Assembly (NCBI GenBank): GCA_001724025.1
Contig: MEDJ01000008.1
Location: 21,685 to 85,684, forward strand
Direction: 5' to 3'
Length of the DNA stretch: 64,000 nucleotides
From: Acidobacteria bacterium SCN 69-37
GTDB taxonomy: Bacteria; Acidobacteriota; Vicinamibacteria; Vicinamibacterales; SCN-69-37
This document shows, piece after piece, positions 27,630 through 36,950 of this stretch. The position numbers were made by a program, and so were the translations under genes. The first letter of the stretch is position 1, and the number at the start of each line of letters is the position of its first letter. The notes under the pieces are model-generated. The model searched no databases. It was not told where the DNA came from and worked only from the letters and a program-made list of their open reading frames with translations.

Positions 27630-28027
27630 AGCGCGCCTATTTCGATGCCTCGGCCATCGCGAAGCTGATTCGTGAGGAGCCCGAGTCTCTGGCGCTCGTC
27701 GAGTTCCTCGAGGATCCGATGGAGGCCGTGACGTCGGGACTCTCGGAGGTCGAGGTGCCGCGTGCGCTGCGGCGATACGGCATCGAGGCCGGGGACGTGG
27801 CCGAGGCGTTGAGAGGATTCGTCGTGGTGTCGATTGACGCCGACATTCGGGCTCGCGCGAGCGCGCTCGAACCACCGGCCATGCGCTCGCTCGACGCGTT
27901 GCACCTGGCGACGGCGATGGCGATCGGCACCGACGGGCTGCAGATCGTCACGTACGACGATCGGCTTGCCGCGGCGGCGCGCGCACACGGGCTCGTTGTC
28001 GCACAGCCAGGCAAGGTGCCGGCGTGA
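27626..28027 (+). CDS. PIN-domain (VapC-type) toxin ribonuclease
   Basis: Toxin of a type II pair; PIN domains cleave RNA. Acidic active-site residues: Asp in RAYFDASAIAKLI, Glu in GLSEVEVPRAL, Asp in MRSLDALHLATAM and the TYDDRL near the C-terminus. Length 133 aa is typical. GTG start overlapping the antitoxin stop. Unusually, its own stop overlaps the start of an HDAC-family deacetylase gene by 4 nt, so the pair is coupled to a metabolic gene. Confidence 0.9.
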   Translation: MKRAYFDASAIAKLIREEPESLALVEFLEDPMEAVTSGLSEVEVPRALRRYGIEAGDVAEALRGFVVVSIDADIRARASALEPPAMRSLDALHLATAMAIGTDGLQIVTYDDRLAAAARAHGLVVAQPGKVPA

Positions 28028-28938
28028 TCATCGTGACGAGCCCGCGGTTCATCGATCACACACCGCCGCCCGGGCATCCCGAGCGGCCCGAACGCGCCGG
28101 TGTGTTCCAGGCGGTGGCGGAGGCGTTCCGGGCAGCCGGCGGCGAGATGCGTGAGCCGCGGGCGGCAACGCGCGAGGCGGTCGCGCGCGTCCATGCGGCG
28201 TCGCTGATCGACGACATCGCGTCGCGGGCGGGGCAGGCGACGATGATCGACGCCGACACGTATACCAGTCCCGAGTCGAGCGACCTGGCGTGGCTCGCGG
28301 CCGGGGCGGCGATCGATGCGGCCACGCACGCGGCGACGCAGGCCGAACCTGCACTGGCGCTCGTGCGCCCGCCCGGGCACCATGCCGAGCCCGATCGCGC
28401 GATGGGGTTCTGTCTGTTCAACAACGTGGCCGTGGCCGCGGCGGCGCTGCGGGCATCGGGCGTGGCGCGCGTGGCCATCGTCGACATCGACGTGCACCAC
28501 GGCAACGGCACGCAGGCGGCCTTCTACGCCGATCCCTCGGTGTTCTACGCGTCGACGCACCAGTTCCCGTACTACCCGGGCACCGGGGCGGCCGACGAGC
28601 GCGGCGTCGGCGATGGGGTGGGGGCCACGGTGAACGTGCCGCTCGAGGCCGGGGCCCGCGATCAGGCGTTCATCGACGCGTACGAGCGGGTCATCGTGCC
28701 GGCACTCGATCGGTTCGAGCCGGAGGTGCTGCTGGTGTCGGCGGGCTTCGACGCGCACCATCTCGATCCGCTCGGCGGCCTGCGGGTCACGACCGACGGC
28801 ATCCGTGTCGTGGCTGGCCTGATCGACGATGCGGCACGGCGGCTGTGCGGACGTCGGACCGCCTGGGTGACCGAGGGCGGCTACTACCTCGAGGCGCTGC
28901 GCGACTGTCTTGACGTCACGATCGACGTGCTAAGCTAA
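28024..28938 (+). CDS. Histone-deacetylase-superfamily deacetylase
   Basis: Zinc-dependent deacetylase (class II HDAC, AcuC and acetylpolyamine amidohydrolase superfamily), 304 aa. Catalytic region RPPGHHAEPDRAMGFCLFNN, zinc ligands in VDIDVHHGNGTQAAFY, and the late GFDAHHLDPLGGL. The substrate (acetyl-lysine, acetylpolyamine or another acetylamide) cannot be told from the sequence. Its GTG start lies within the toxin stop, implying coupled translation. leuS follows after 98 bp. Confidence 0.9.
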   Translation: MIIVTSPRFIDHTPPPGHPERPERAGVFQAVAEAFRAAGGEMREPRAATREAVARVHAASLIDDIASRAGQATMIDADTYTSPESSDLAWLAAGAAIDAATHAATQAEPALALVRPPGHHAEPDRAMGFCLFNNVAVAAAALRASGVARVAIVDIDVHHGNGTQAAFYADPSVFYASTHQFPYYPGTGAADERGVGDGVGATVNVPLEAGARDQAFIDAYERVIVPALDRFEPEVLLVSAGFDAHHLDPLGGLRVTTDGIRVVAGLIDDAARRLCGRRTAWVTEGGYYLEALRDCLDVTIDVLS

Positions 28939-29036
28939 GTGTTTCAGGAGGCAGGGCTTAGGAGCGTCTGTGCCGTCCCTGTCCGCCTCGTCGCCCCTCG
29001 TAGCCGTGTAGCCCTGTCCCTGTATAGGCGTCCACC

Positions 29037-31583
29037 GTGTCTGATTATCGTCCGCAGGAAATCGAGAAGAAGTGGCAGGACCGCTGGCGCGAGACGCGCG
29101 CCTTCGAGGTCAAGGTTGACCCGTCGCGCCCGAAGTTCTACTGCCTCGAGATGTTCGCCTACCCGTCAGGGCATGCGCACGTGGGCCACGTGCGCAATTA
29201 CATGATCGGCGACATCATGGCCCGCATGAAGCGCATGCGGGGCTTCAACGTGCTGCACCCGTTCGGGTGGGACGCGTTCGGCCTGCCGGCCGAGAACGCC
29301 GCGATCAAGAACCACACGCATCCCGAGACCTGGACGTTCGACAACATCGCCCACATGAAGGGGCAGTTGCAGCGGCTCGGCATCAGCTATGCCTGGGAAC
29401 GGGAAATCGCGACCTGCCAGCCCGAGTACTACAGGTGGAACCAGTGGCTGTTCACGCGGATGTTCGAGAAGGGGCTGGCGTACCGCCGGCGGTCGAACGT
29501 CAACTGGTGTGAGAGCTGTGCCACGGTATTGGCCAACGAGCAGGTGGTCGATGGCGGCTGCTGGCGCTGCGGCACGCCCGTGGTCACGCGCGATCTCGAG
29601 CAGTGGTTCCTGCGCATCACCGCGTACGCCGACGAACTGCTCGACGCGCTGCCGACGCTGACCGACTGGCCCGAGAAGGTCCTGACGATGCAGCGGAACT
29701 GGATCGGGCGCTCGGTGGGCGCCCGCGTGCGGTTCCCGATTGCCGAGGGCGTGACGCCGACGACGGAGGCGATCGAGGTCTTCACGACGCGCATCGACAC
29801 GATCTATGGCGCCAACTTCGTGCTGCTCGCACCCGAGCACCCGATCGTCGAGCGGTTCGCAGCCGAGTCGCCGGATCCGGCGGCGTTTCGTGCGAAGGTG
29901 GCCGCGTTCCGGGCGCTGGATCGGACGGCGCGGCTGACAGGCGAGATCGAGAAGGAAGGATTCGCCACCGGGCGTTACGTGATCAACCCGTTCACGCACA
30001 CGCCCGTGCCGGTGTGGATTGCCAACTTCGTGCTGGGCGAGTACGGCACCGGTGCGGTGATGGCGGTGCCGGCGCACGATCAGCGCGACTTCGAGTTTGC
30101 CCGCAAGTACGACCTGCCCGTCACCGTGGTCATCCAGCCCGAGGGCGGGACGTCCGAGGGAGACGAGTTGACCGACGCCTACACGGGTGACGGCGTGCTC
30201 GTGGGATCCGGATCGTTCAGCGGCCTGTCGACCGACGAGGCGCGCACGCGCCTGACGGCCGAAGCCGCGGCGCACGGCATTGGCGAGGCGACCGTCCAGT
30301 ATCGGCTCAAGGACTGGGGCGTCTCGCGTCAGCGCTACTGGGGCACGCCAATCCCGATCATTCAGTGCGAGGTCTGCGGGCTCGTGCCGGTCCCCGACGC
30401 GGATCTGCCGGTCCGGCTGCCGACCATTTCCGAGTTCACGGGCCGGGGCGACTCGCCGCTCGCGCACGTGGCCGAGTTCGTCAACGTGCCGTGTCCGCGC
30501 TGCCAGCGGCCGGCGCGGCGCGAGACGGACACGATGGACACGTTCGTCGATTCGTCCTGGTACTACTACCGCTACTGCGATCCGACGAACGAGTCGCTGC
30601 CGTTCGATCCGGCCACCGTTGCGTACTGGGGCCCTGTCGATTTCTACAGCGGCGGCGTCGAGCACGCCATCCTGCACCTGATCTACTCGCGCTTCTTCAG
30701 TCGCGTGTTCCGTGACGTCGGCCTGGTGACGATTGACGAGCCGTTCACGCGGCTCCTCACGCAGGGCATGGTACTGCGCCACGGCGCGGTCATGTCCAAG
30801 TCCAAGGGGAACGTCGTCGATCCGGACGACATGATCACGCGGTTCGGCGCCGACGCGCTGCGGCTGTACGTGATGTTCGTCGCGCCACCCGAGAAGGAAG
30901 TCGAGTGGACCGACACCGGGCTCGAGGGCGCCTACAGGTTCCTCGGCCGCGTGTGGCGCGCGGCCGATCACCTGATTCCGGCCGTCGCCGACGCCCCGGC
31001 GCCTGACGGGCTCGCGTTCGACGCGGACGAGAAGCGGCTGCGGCGCGCCACGCATCGCACGATCGATCGCGTGACGCGTGACATCGATCCGCGCATGCAC
31101 CTGAACACGGCGATCTCGGCCGTGATGGAACTGGTCAACGACCTGTACGCGTTCTGCGACATCCGCGGCATCAAGCCCGGTGCGCGCGACGATGCGCCGC
31201 CGCCCGCGATCGCGCGTCCCGAGGCCGCCGCCGCGCTGCGCGAGGCGATCGAGGCGCTGGTCCGGCTGCTGTCGCCGTTCACGCCGCACCTGTCGGAAGA
31301 GCTCTGGGAACGGCTCGGGCACGACGACGGCGTGGTGGCTGCCGGGTGGCCGGTGTTCGACGCCGCCGCGGCGGCCGAGGACGAGATCGAGATCCCCGTG
31401 CAGATCAACGGCAAGCTGCGCGCGCGGCTCACGATCGCCGCCGGCGCGTCCGACGAGGCCACGCGCGAGGCGGCCCTGGCGCTGCCGGCCATCCAGACGC
31501 ACCTGGCGGGGGCCGAGGTCGTCAAGACCATCGTGGCTGGCGGCCGTCTGGTCAACATCGTCGTCAAGGCATCAAAGGGGTGA
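29037..31583 (+). CDS. leuS: Leucyl-tRNA synthetase
   Basis: Charges tRNA-Leu. HIGH-type motif HVGH in [18 protein letters not shown], zinc-type cysteines (CESC, CWRCG), CP1 editing domain at about residues 220-420 ([13 protein letters not shown]), and KMSKS as [14 protein letters not shown]. Bacterial form, 848 aa. GTG start giving [13 protein letters not shown]. Followed 3 bp later by the LptE-like lipoprotein and then holA, the usual leuS-lptE-holA gene order. Confidence 0.97.
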   Translation: MSDYRPQEIEKKWQDRWRETRAFEVKVDPSRPKFYCLEMFAYPSGHAHVGHVRNYMIGDIMARMKRMRGFNVLHPFGWDAFGLPAENAAIKNHTHPETWTFDNIAHMKGQLQRLGISYAWEREIATCQPEYYRWNQWLFTRMFEKGLAYRRRSNVNWCESCATVLANEQVVDGGCWRCGTPVVTRDLEQWFLRITAYADELLDALPTLTDWPEKVLTMQRNWIGRSVGARVRFPIAEGVTPTTEAIEVFTTRIDTIYGANFVLLAPEHPIVERFAAESPDPAAFRAKVAAFRALDRTARLTGEIEKEGFATGRYVINPFTHTPVPVWIANFVLGEYGTGAVMAVPAHDQRDFEFARKYDLPVTVVIQPEGGTSEGDELTDAYTGDGVLVGSGSFSGLSTDEARTRLTAEAAAHGIGEATVQYRLKDWGVSRQRYWGTPIPIIQCEVCGLVPVPDADLPVRLPTISEFTGRGDSPLAHVAEFVNVPCPRCQRPARRETDTMDTFVDSSWYYYRYCDPTNESLPFDPATVAYWGPVDFYSGGVEHAILHLIYSRFFSRVFRDVGLVTIDEPFTRLLTQGMVLRHGAVMSKSKGNVVDPDDMITRFGADALRLYVMFVAPPEKEVEWTDTGLEGAYRFLGRVWRAADHLIPAVADAPAPDGLAFDADEKRLRRATHRTIDRVTRDIDPRMHLNTAISAVMELVNDLYAFCDIRGIKPGARDDAPPPAIARPEAAAALREAIEALVRLLSPFTPHLSEELWERLGHDDGVVAAGWPVFDAAAAAEDEIEIPVQINGKLRARLTIAAGASDEATREAALALPAIQTHLAGAEVVKTIVAGGRLVNIVVKASKG

Positions 31584-31586
31584 CGG

Positions 31587-32126
31587 ATGCGCGAATGGAC
31601 ACGACGCGATGTGTTGTGGCTGGCGGGGGCGGCGGTCACGTCGGGCTGCGGGTATGCGCTGGCCGGGCGGGGGAACACGCTGCCCGCGAGCATCGTGTCG
31701 ATCGGCGTCCCGCCGTTCGTGAACCAGTCGCCCGTCCCCGACGTCGACCGCGTGCTGACCGACGCCGTGCGGGCGGAGTTCCAGACCAAGGGACGCTACC
31801 GCATCCTGCCTGAGAGCACGGGCGTGGACGGGCTGTGCATCGGCCGCGTGCTGAGCGTGGTTCTCCAGCCCAGCGCGTTCACGGCGGACAAGCAGGCGTC
31901 CCGCCAGTTGATCGTCACCACGGCGTCCATCGAGTTCACCGAGGTGGCCGCGGCACGCGTGATCTGGGCGAACCCGTCGTTCCAGGTGCGCGATGAGTTC
32001 GACATCACCACGGGCGAATCGGCCAACGACCCTGCCGCGCTCTTCACGCAGGACGCCAACGCGCTCGATCGGCTGGCGCGCAACTTCGCGCGCAGCGTCG
32101 TGACGTCGATTTTCGAGGCGTTCTGA
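31587..32126 (+). CDS. lptE: LptE-like LPS-assembly lipoprotein
   Basis: Candidate partner of LptD in moving LPS to the outer surface. Identification rests on size (179 aa), a lipobox (AVTSGCGYALAG) giving the typical CGY start of LptE, and the conserved order leuS-lptE-holA. The mature part contains VPPFVNQSPVPDVDRVLTDAV and an alternating beta pattern seen in LptE. The N-terminus REWTRRDVLWLAG has a twin-arginine RRDVL string, so export might use Tat. Overall sequence divergence is large, so the call leans on context. Confidence 0.8.
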   Translation: MREWTRRDVLWLAGAAVTSGCGYALAGRGNTLPASIVSIGVPPFVNQSPVPDVDRVLTDAVRAEFQTKGRYRILPESTGVDGLCIGRVLSVVLQPSAFTADKQASRQLIVTTASIEFTEVAAARVIWANPSFQVRDEFDITTGESANDPAALFTQDANALDRLARNFARSVVTSIFEAF

Positions 32127-32132
32127 CCGTCC

Positions 32133-33164
32133 GTGCCGACGCTCACCCTCGACGCCCTGCGCCAGCGGCTGGCGGACCGGAAACCCGGAGCCCTCCACCT
32201 GTTCGTCGGTGACGACGTGCAGCTCATCACGCGGATGGTCGAGGCGGTGGAAGCCACCGTCGACGAAGCCGATCGTCCCTTCGCCGTCGACAGGGTGCGG
32301 GCCGGTGAACCGGGCGGCAGCCCGATCGAGATCAGCAGCGCTGCCAGGAACCTGCCGATGCTGGGCGACAGGCGCATCGTCATCGTGCTGCGCGCCGAGC
32401 GACTGCTGAAGCCGAAACGGACGGGAAAGGCGGCAGAGGAGGGCGACGACGAGGAGCCGGCCGCCGACGAGGGGCAGGCCGTCGACGCGTCGGCGCTCGA
32501 GGCGTATGTGAACGACCCGTCGCCGTTTGCCACGCTGGTGTTCGTGGCCTCCGAGATCGACAGGGGACGCCGGCTGACGAAGCGGGTCATCGAGAAGGCG
32601 CTCGTCACCGTGTTCGACGGCAACGAGCGGGACGATCTGAAGGTCGATCAGCGGACGTCGCTGCTGCACGTGCTGCGCGGTACGCTCGCGCGCGAGGGCC
32701 GCACCATCGAGAAGGATGCGGAACAGTTGCTCGTCAGGCGCGCGGCTGGCGACGTTTCGAAGCTGCGCGACGATCTCGAGAAGCTCGTCCTGTTCGCCGG
32801 TGAGCGAACGAAGCTGACGGAAGATGACGTGATGGCTGTCTCGGCCGAGCACGAGGCAGTCGAGGACGAGTGGGCCGTGACCAACGCCATCGGGGCGGGC
32901 GACGCGGCGGCGGCGCTCATCGAGACCGGCAGGCGGCTCGATCGCGGCGATTCCGTGCACGCCCTGGTGGGGCAGTTGCGCTGGTGGGTCTCGAACCGGC
33001 TGGCCGGCAACGATCCATCGCGGGTGCGCCCGGCACTCGAGGCGCTCCTGCGCACCGACCTCGCCCTGAAGAGTTCAGGCGGCGACGAGCGCGTGCTGGT
33101 GGAACGGCTGGTGGTGGAATTGACGGGGCGGGCGATCCCGCCCCAGCAGAGGTGGGGCCGGTAG
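32133..33164 (+). CDS. holA: DNA polymerase III subunit delta
   Basis: Clamp-loader wrench that opens the beta clamp. The 343-aa protein shows the delta order: degenerate AAA-like N-domain without Walker A (LHLFVGDDVQLITRMVEAVE), LPMLGDRRIVIVLRAERL, the helical segment (EKDAEQLLVRRAAGDVSKLRDDLEKL) and a C-terminal collar (LVGQLRWWVSNRL, LKSSGGDERVLVERL). A charged insert (GDDEEPAADEGQAVDAS) is present. GTG start 6 bp after lptE. It converges on rpsT 8 bp later, with no obvious terminator between. Confidence 0.9.
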   Translation: MPTLTLDALRQRLADRKPGALHLFVGDDVQLITRMVEAVEATVDEADRPFAVDRVRAGEPGGSPIEISSAARNLPMLGDRRIVIVLRAERLLKPKRTGKAAEEGDDEEPAADEGQAVDASALEAYVNDPSPFATLVFVASEIDRGRRLTKRVIEKALVTVFDGNERDDLKVDQRTSLLHVLRGTLAREGRTIEKDAEQLLVRRAAGDVSKLRDDLEKLVLFAGERTKLTEDDVMAVSAEHEAVEDEWAVTNAIGAGDAAAALIETGRRLDRGDSVHALVGQLRWWVSNRLAGNDPSRVRPALEALLRTDLALKSSGGDERVLVERLVVELTGRAIPPQQRWGR

Positions 33165-33172
33165 CGCGGCGC

Positions 33173-33448
33173 CTAGGCTTTCGCCGAGGCGGCCGCGAGA
33201 CGCTTGGCAATCCGCGACTTGTAGCGGGCGGCCGCGTTGTCGTGGATGATGCCCTTGCCCGACATCTTGTCGATGACCGACACCGTCTGGCTGAGGGCTG
33301 CGCTGGCGCTCGCCGTGTCGCCCGACGCGATGGACGCGCGGATCGACTTCAACGCCGTGCGGAGCTTCGAACGAAGCGCGCGATTGCGCTCGGTACGCTT
33401 GATGGTCTGGCGGTGAGCCTTCACCGCGGATGCATGTCGAGTCGCCAC
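33173..33448 (-). CDS. rpsT: 30S ribosomal protein S20
   Basis: Binds 16S rRNA early in assembly; 91 aa, all helical and basic. Characteristic RHASAVKAHRQTIKRTERN and VSVIDKMSGKGIIHDNAAARYKSRIAKRL. holA plus rpsT adjacency is common. ATG start; a -10-like TATACT lies about 75 nt upstream. Confidence 0.96.
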   Translation of the reverse strand: MATRHASAVKAHRQTIKRTERNRALRSKLRTALKSIRASIASGDTASASAALSQTVSVIDKMSGKGIIHDNAAARYKSRIAKRLAAASAKA

Positions 33449-33521
33449 TCTCTGGTCCCCTGAATCCTGAAACGGGCCCCGAGCCGCAGACGCGGTCCGT
33501 GCGGCGGCCCGAGAACACGAA

Positions 33522-33527
33522 AGTATA
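33522..33527 (-). promoter_or_regulatory. Candidate -10 box of rpsT
   Basis: TATACT on the minus strand about 73 nt before the rpsT ATG, within the 117-bp gap to the S4-domain gene. No good -35 is seen. Confidence 0.35.
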
Positions 33528-33565
33528 CCACGGCCCCAGGCGCACCTGCCGACAGGCAGCCGCCG

Positions 33566-33955
33566 TTACCAGTCTTCCTTGACCCGGCGCAGCCGGCGGC
33601 GTTCGTCGCGGTCCGGCGCGTCGGGCGAGGTCCGCCCCCGCGGGTTCGCCAGGCGGATCAGGTCGCGAATCGCCTGTTCCTCCGGGGACGGGGGCGGCGT
33701 GGTGTCCTCGTAGAGCGCGCGCGCCTCGGCCCTGGGCACGTGCGCCTCTGCCGTGGCGAGGATGACCACCCGCTGCCGCCGGCCCGCGGATCTGGTGATG
33801 TCGAGGACATCGCCGGGTTTGACCTCCCGGTTCTGCCGCGCGGCGTGGCCGTTGACGTCGACCTTGCCGCCCTTGCACGCGCGCTGCGCCTCGGAGCGCG
33901 TCTTGAACAGGCACGCGACGTCCAGCCAGACGTCGAGGCGGACAGGCGATGTCAT
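33566..33955 (-). CDS. S4-domain RNA-binding protein (Hsp15/HslR-like)
   Basis: 129-aa protein with an N-terminal S4 fold: RLDVWLDVACLFKTRSEAQRAC, then GKVDVNGHAARQNREVKPGDVLDI. Hsp15-type proteins bind 50S subunits carrying stalled nascent chains; RqcH partner RqcP is a related possibility. The C-terminal half is charged and disordered-looking. Its ATG overlaps the alaS stop (ATGA), so it is expressed with alaS, which fits a role in translation or ribosome rescue. Confidence 0.85.
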   Translation of the reverse strand: MTSPVRLDVWLDVACLFKTRSEAQRACKGGKVDVNGHAARQNREVKPGDVLDITRSAGRRQRVVILATAEAHVPRAEARALYEDTTPPPSPEEQAIRDLIRLANPRGRTSPDAPDRDERRRLRRVKEDW

Positions 33956-36642
33956 CCCAGCGCCTGCGTGACCATGTCGCGCGCGGTCGTGAGCAGCGCG
34001 TCGATCTGCGAGACGTCGCGGCCGCCCGCTTCGGCAAAATCCGGCCGGCCGCCGCCCTTGCCGCCAACGATCGGTGCGAGATCCTTGACGAGCTGCCCGG
34101 CCTTGATCGTCGACGTCAGGTCCTTGCTGACCGACACGAGCAGCTGCACTTTGTCGTCGTTCTCCGCGGCGAGCACCACCACGCCGCGCCCGATCCGATC
34201 GCGCAGCGAATCCGAGAGGCCGCGCAGCGCGTCCTTGTCCAGCCCCGTCACGCGCCTGGTGACGAGTCGCGCGTCACCGACGATGACCGCGTCGTCGTCC
34301 GTGCGTCCGCTGCCGCCGCCGAGCGCCACCTTCACCTTGAGCTGCGCGTTCTCGCGCGCGAGCCGGCGCGTCTCGGCCTGGAGCTTCTCGATCGATGCGA
34401 TGGTGTCGGCGACAGGCACGCCAAGTGCGGCGCTGGCCTGCTCGAGCGTCTGGCCGCGCCGCTGGAGGTAGGTCACGGCCTCGGCGCCCGTGAGCGCCTC
34501 GATCCGGCGGATCCCGGCCGCAACGCCCGTCTCCTCGGTCAGCACGAACGGACCAATCTCGCCCGTGGCCCGCACGTGCGTGCCGCCACAGAGTTCCGTG
34601 CTGTACCCGGCAATCTGGACGACGCGCACGCGGTCGCCGTATTTCTCGCCGAAGAGCGCCATCGCACCGGCCTTGACGGCCTCGTCGGTGCTCTTCTCCT
34701 CGGTGACCACAGGGGTATCGCGATAGACCTGGGCATTGACGGCACGTTCCACCTCGAGCCGATCCTCGGCCGTCATCGGCTGGAAATGATCGAAGTCGAA
34801 CCGCAGGCGTCCGGGGGCGACGAGCGATCCCTTCTGCCTGACGTGCGTGCCCAGCCGCGCGCGCAGCGCGGCGTGCAGGAGGTGCGTGGCCGTGTGATTG
34901 CGACGGGTGGCGTCGCGGACCTCGGCGTCGACCACCGCATCGACACGCTGGCCGGCGGCAAGGGGCGCGGCGGTCGTGACGCGATGGACGCGCGCCGCGC
35001 CCGGGGCCACGCGGCTCATCCCGGTGACCGTGGCGGCCACATCGCCGTCGATCCGCAGGATGCCGGTGTCGGAGACCTGCCCGCCCGATTCCACGTAGAA
35101 CGGCGTGCGGTCCAGCACGACGTAGCCGTCGGCCGACGCGGGCAGCGACGGTACGAGGCGGCGCTGGCTGTCGAAGAGCGCGAGCACTTCCGTGGCCAGG
35201 ACCTCCGTGAACGCGTAGCCATCGAACACGTCTGGCAGCGACTCGATCTGTGTGCGCGTCGCGTCGTCCGGGTACTCGAATCCGATCGTCTTCTTCGTCT
35301 CGAACGCGCTGCTGGCCCGCGCTCGTTCGCGCTGCGCGTCGAGGGCCTGCTCGTAGCCCGCGCGATCGATCGTCAGTCCGCGCTGGCCCGCCAGGTCGTC
35401 AGCGAAGTCGTACGGCACGCCGAGCGAGTCGTACAGACGGAAGACCTCGTCGCCCGGAATGGTCGACGCGCCGGCGGCCTGCGTGCGCTCGATCAGGTCC
35501 TCGAGCCGGGGCAGGCCCGAGGTCAGCACCAGATCGAAGCGATCTTCCTCGGCGTGGACCGTGCGCACGATGGCGTCGTGACCGCTCACGAGTTCCGGAT
35601 ACGCCGCGCCCATCTCCGCGACGACGACGTCCACGAGCCGGTAGAGGAACGGGTCGGTGAAGCCGAGCCGCTTGCCGTGACGCATCGCGCGCCGCATGAT
35701 TTTCCGCAGCACGTACCCACGCCACTCGTTCGAGGGCACCACGCCGTCGGCGATGAGGAACGTCATCGCGCGCAGGTGATCGGCAATCACGCGCATCGAC
35801 ACGTCCGGGTGATCGCCGCCGCCGTGGAAGTGCGTGTAGGGCCGGCCGGCCGCCGCGCCAATGGCGTCGAGCAGCGGCAGGAAGATGTCCGTGTCGTAGT
35901 TCGAGAACTTGCCCTGGAGAACCGACGTCACGCGCTCGAGGCCCATGCCCGTGTCGACGGACAACGCCGGCAGCGGGTGCAGCGTGCCGTCGTCGGTCCT
36001 GTTGAACTCCATGAAGACGTTGTTCCAGATCTCGAAGTAGCGATCGCAGCTGCACTCGAGTCCGCGGCATACGGGCTGGTCGCAGGGCGCGTCCGGGCGG
36101 TAGTACATGATCTCGGAGCACCGGCCGCAGGGACCGGTATCACCCATCTGCCAGAAGTTGTCGGCCGAGCCGAGCTCCGTGATGCGATCGGCCGGCACGA
36201 ACTGCGTCCAGATCGCGAACGCCTCGTCGTCGCGCGGCACGCCGGCTTCGCCCTTGAAGATTGTCGGGTACATGCGCGACGGGTCCATGCCCCAGACTTC
36301 GGTCAGCAGCCGCCAGGCGAACGGGATCGCATCGGCCTTGAAGTAGTCGCCGAACGAGAAGTTGCCGAGCATCTCGAAGAACGTGTGGTGCCGGTGCGAC
36401 GGGCCGACGTTGTCGAGGTCGTTGTGCTTGCCGCTGACCCGCATGACCTTCTGCGACGTCGTCGCGCGCCGGTAGTCGCGCCGCTCCTTGCCGAGGAAGA
36501 GATCCTTGAACTGGTTCATGCCGGCATTGGTGAACAGCAGCGTCGGATCGTCGGTGGGGACGAGCGAGGACGAGGCCACGATCCGATGACCGTGACCGGC
36601 GAAGTAGTCGAGGAAGCTCTGGCGGATCTCGTGGGCCTTCAT
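33952..36642 (-). CDS. alaS: Alanyl-tRNA synthetase
   Basis: Charges tRNA-Ala, 896 aa, all domains present: class II core starting with EIRQSFLDYFAGHGHRIV, the tRNA-binding middle, editing domain with metal motifs RNHTATHLLHAALR and ELCGGTHV, and a C-terminal oligomerisation and DHHA1-like region (VALGGGSGRTDDDAVIVGD, GGKGGGRPDFAEAGG). The start ATG gives MKAHEIRQSF. A TACAAT box lies 10 nt upstream. Upstream lies the repeat-filled gap to recX; downstream it overlaps the S4 gene. Confidence 0.97.
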   Translation of the reverse strand: MKAHEIRQSFLDYFAGHGHRIVASSSLVPTDDPTLLFTNAGMNQFKDLFLGKERRDYRRATTSQKVMRVSGKHNDLDNVGPSHRHHTFFEMLGNFSFGDYFKADAIPFAWRLLTEVWGMDPSRMYPTIFKGEAGVPRDDEAFAIWTQFVPADRITELGSADNFWQMGDTGPCGRCSEIMYYRPDAPCDQPVCRGLECSCDRYFEIWNNVFMEFNRTDDGTLHPLPALSVDTGMGLERVTSVLQGKFSNYDTDIFLPLLDAIGAAAGRPYTHFHGGGDHPDVSMRVIADHLRAMTFLIADGVVPSNEWRGYVLRKIMRRAMRHGKRLGFTDPFLYRLVDVVVAEMGAAYPELVSGHDAIVRTVHAEEDRFDLVLTSGLPRLEDLIERTQAAGASTIPGDEVFRLYDSLGVPYDFADDLAGQRGLTIDRAGYEQALDAQRERARASSAFETKKTIGFEYPDDATRTQIESLPDVFDGYAFTEVLATEVLALFDSQRRLVPSLPASADGYVVLDRTPFYVESGGQVSDTGILRIDGDVAATVTGMSRVAPGAARVHRVTTAAPLAAGQRVDAVVDAEVRDATRRNHTATHLLHAALRARLGTHVRQKGSLVAPGRLRFDFDHFQPMTAEDRLEVERAVNAQVYRDTPVVTEEKSTDEAVKAGAMALFGEKYGDRVRVVQIAGYSTELCGGTHVRATGEIGPFVLTEETGVAAGIRRIEALTGAEAVTYLQRRGQTLEQASAALGVPVADTIASIEKLQAETRRLARENAQLKVKVALGGGSGRTDDDAVIVGDARLVTRRVTGLDKDALRGLSDSLRDRIGRGVVVLAAENDDKVQLLVSVSKDLTSTIKAGQLVKDLAPIVGGKGGGRPDFAEAGGRDVSQIDALLTTARDMVTQALG

Positions 36643-36652
36643 GCAACTCGTG

Positions 36653-36658
36653 ATTGTA
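36653..36658 (-). promoter_or_regulatory. Candidate -10 box of alaS
   Basis: TACAAT on the minus strand, 10 nt before the alaS ATG, giving an mRNA with almost no leader. It lies outside the repeat block that separates alaS from recX. Confidence 0.45.
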
Positions 36659-36683
36659 TCCGGAGTGTCTGCCGGCGAGAGGC

Positions 36684-36950
36684 GTTCCCCCGAGGCCGAA
36701 GCCTCGGGGCTCCGAAGACCTCATCCAGCCGGAGCCCTGGGGCTTCAGCCCCAGGGGAACCAGTGTCAGATTTCCTCCGGATCCACGTCGAGAGATCTCA
36801 TCCAGCCGGAGCCTTGGGGCTTCAGCCCCAGGGGAACGGGCGTCAGATCCCCGCCGGTTCCACGTCGAGAGATCTCATCCGGCCGGAGCCCTGGGGCTTC
36901 AGCCCCAGGGGAACCAGTGTCAGATTTCCTCCGGATCCACGTCGAGGGCG
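36684..36950. repeat. Palindrome plus three exact-period 77-bp tandem repeats behind recX
   Basis: First a CCCCCGAGGCCGAAGCCTCG palindrome (about 36687-36709). Then three head-to-tail 77-bp units (36720-36796, 36797-36873, 36874-36950). Each holds the CCCTGGGG...CCCCAGGGG palindrome followed by a copy of the recX 3' end. The third unit contains the true recX stop; units 1 and 3 are almost identical, while unit 2 differs more (for example CCTTGGGG and GATCCCCGCCGG). The block fills the gap between recX and alaS. Confidence 0.9.

Noticed and set aside
28939-29036. Possible leader or T-box upstream of leuS
   Set aside because: The 98-bp gap is too short for a T-box and shows only a degenerate CGTAGCC-type stretch.
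36684-36950. CRISPR-like repeat-spacer array behind recX
   Set aside because: The units are wholly repeated at 77 bp, with no unique spacers; a tandem duplication explains them.
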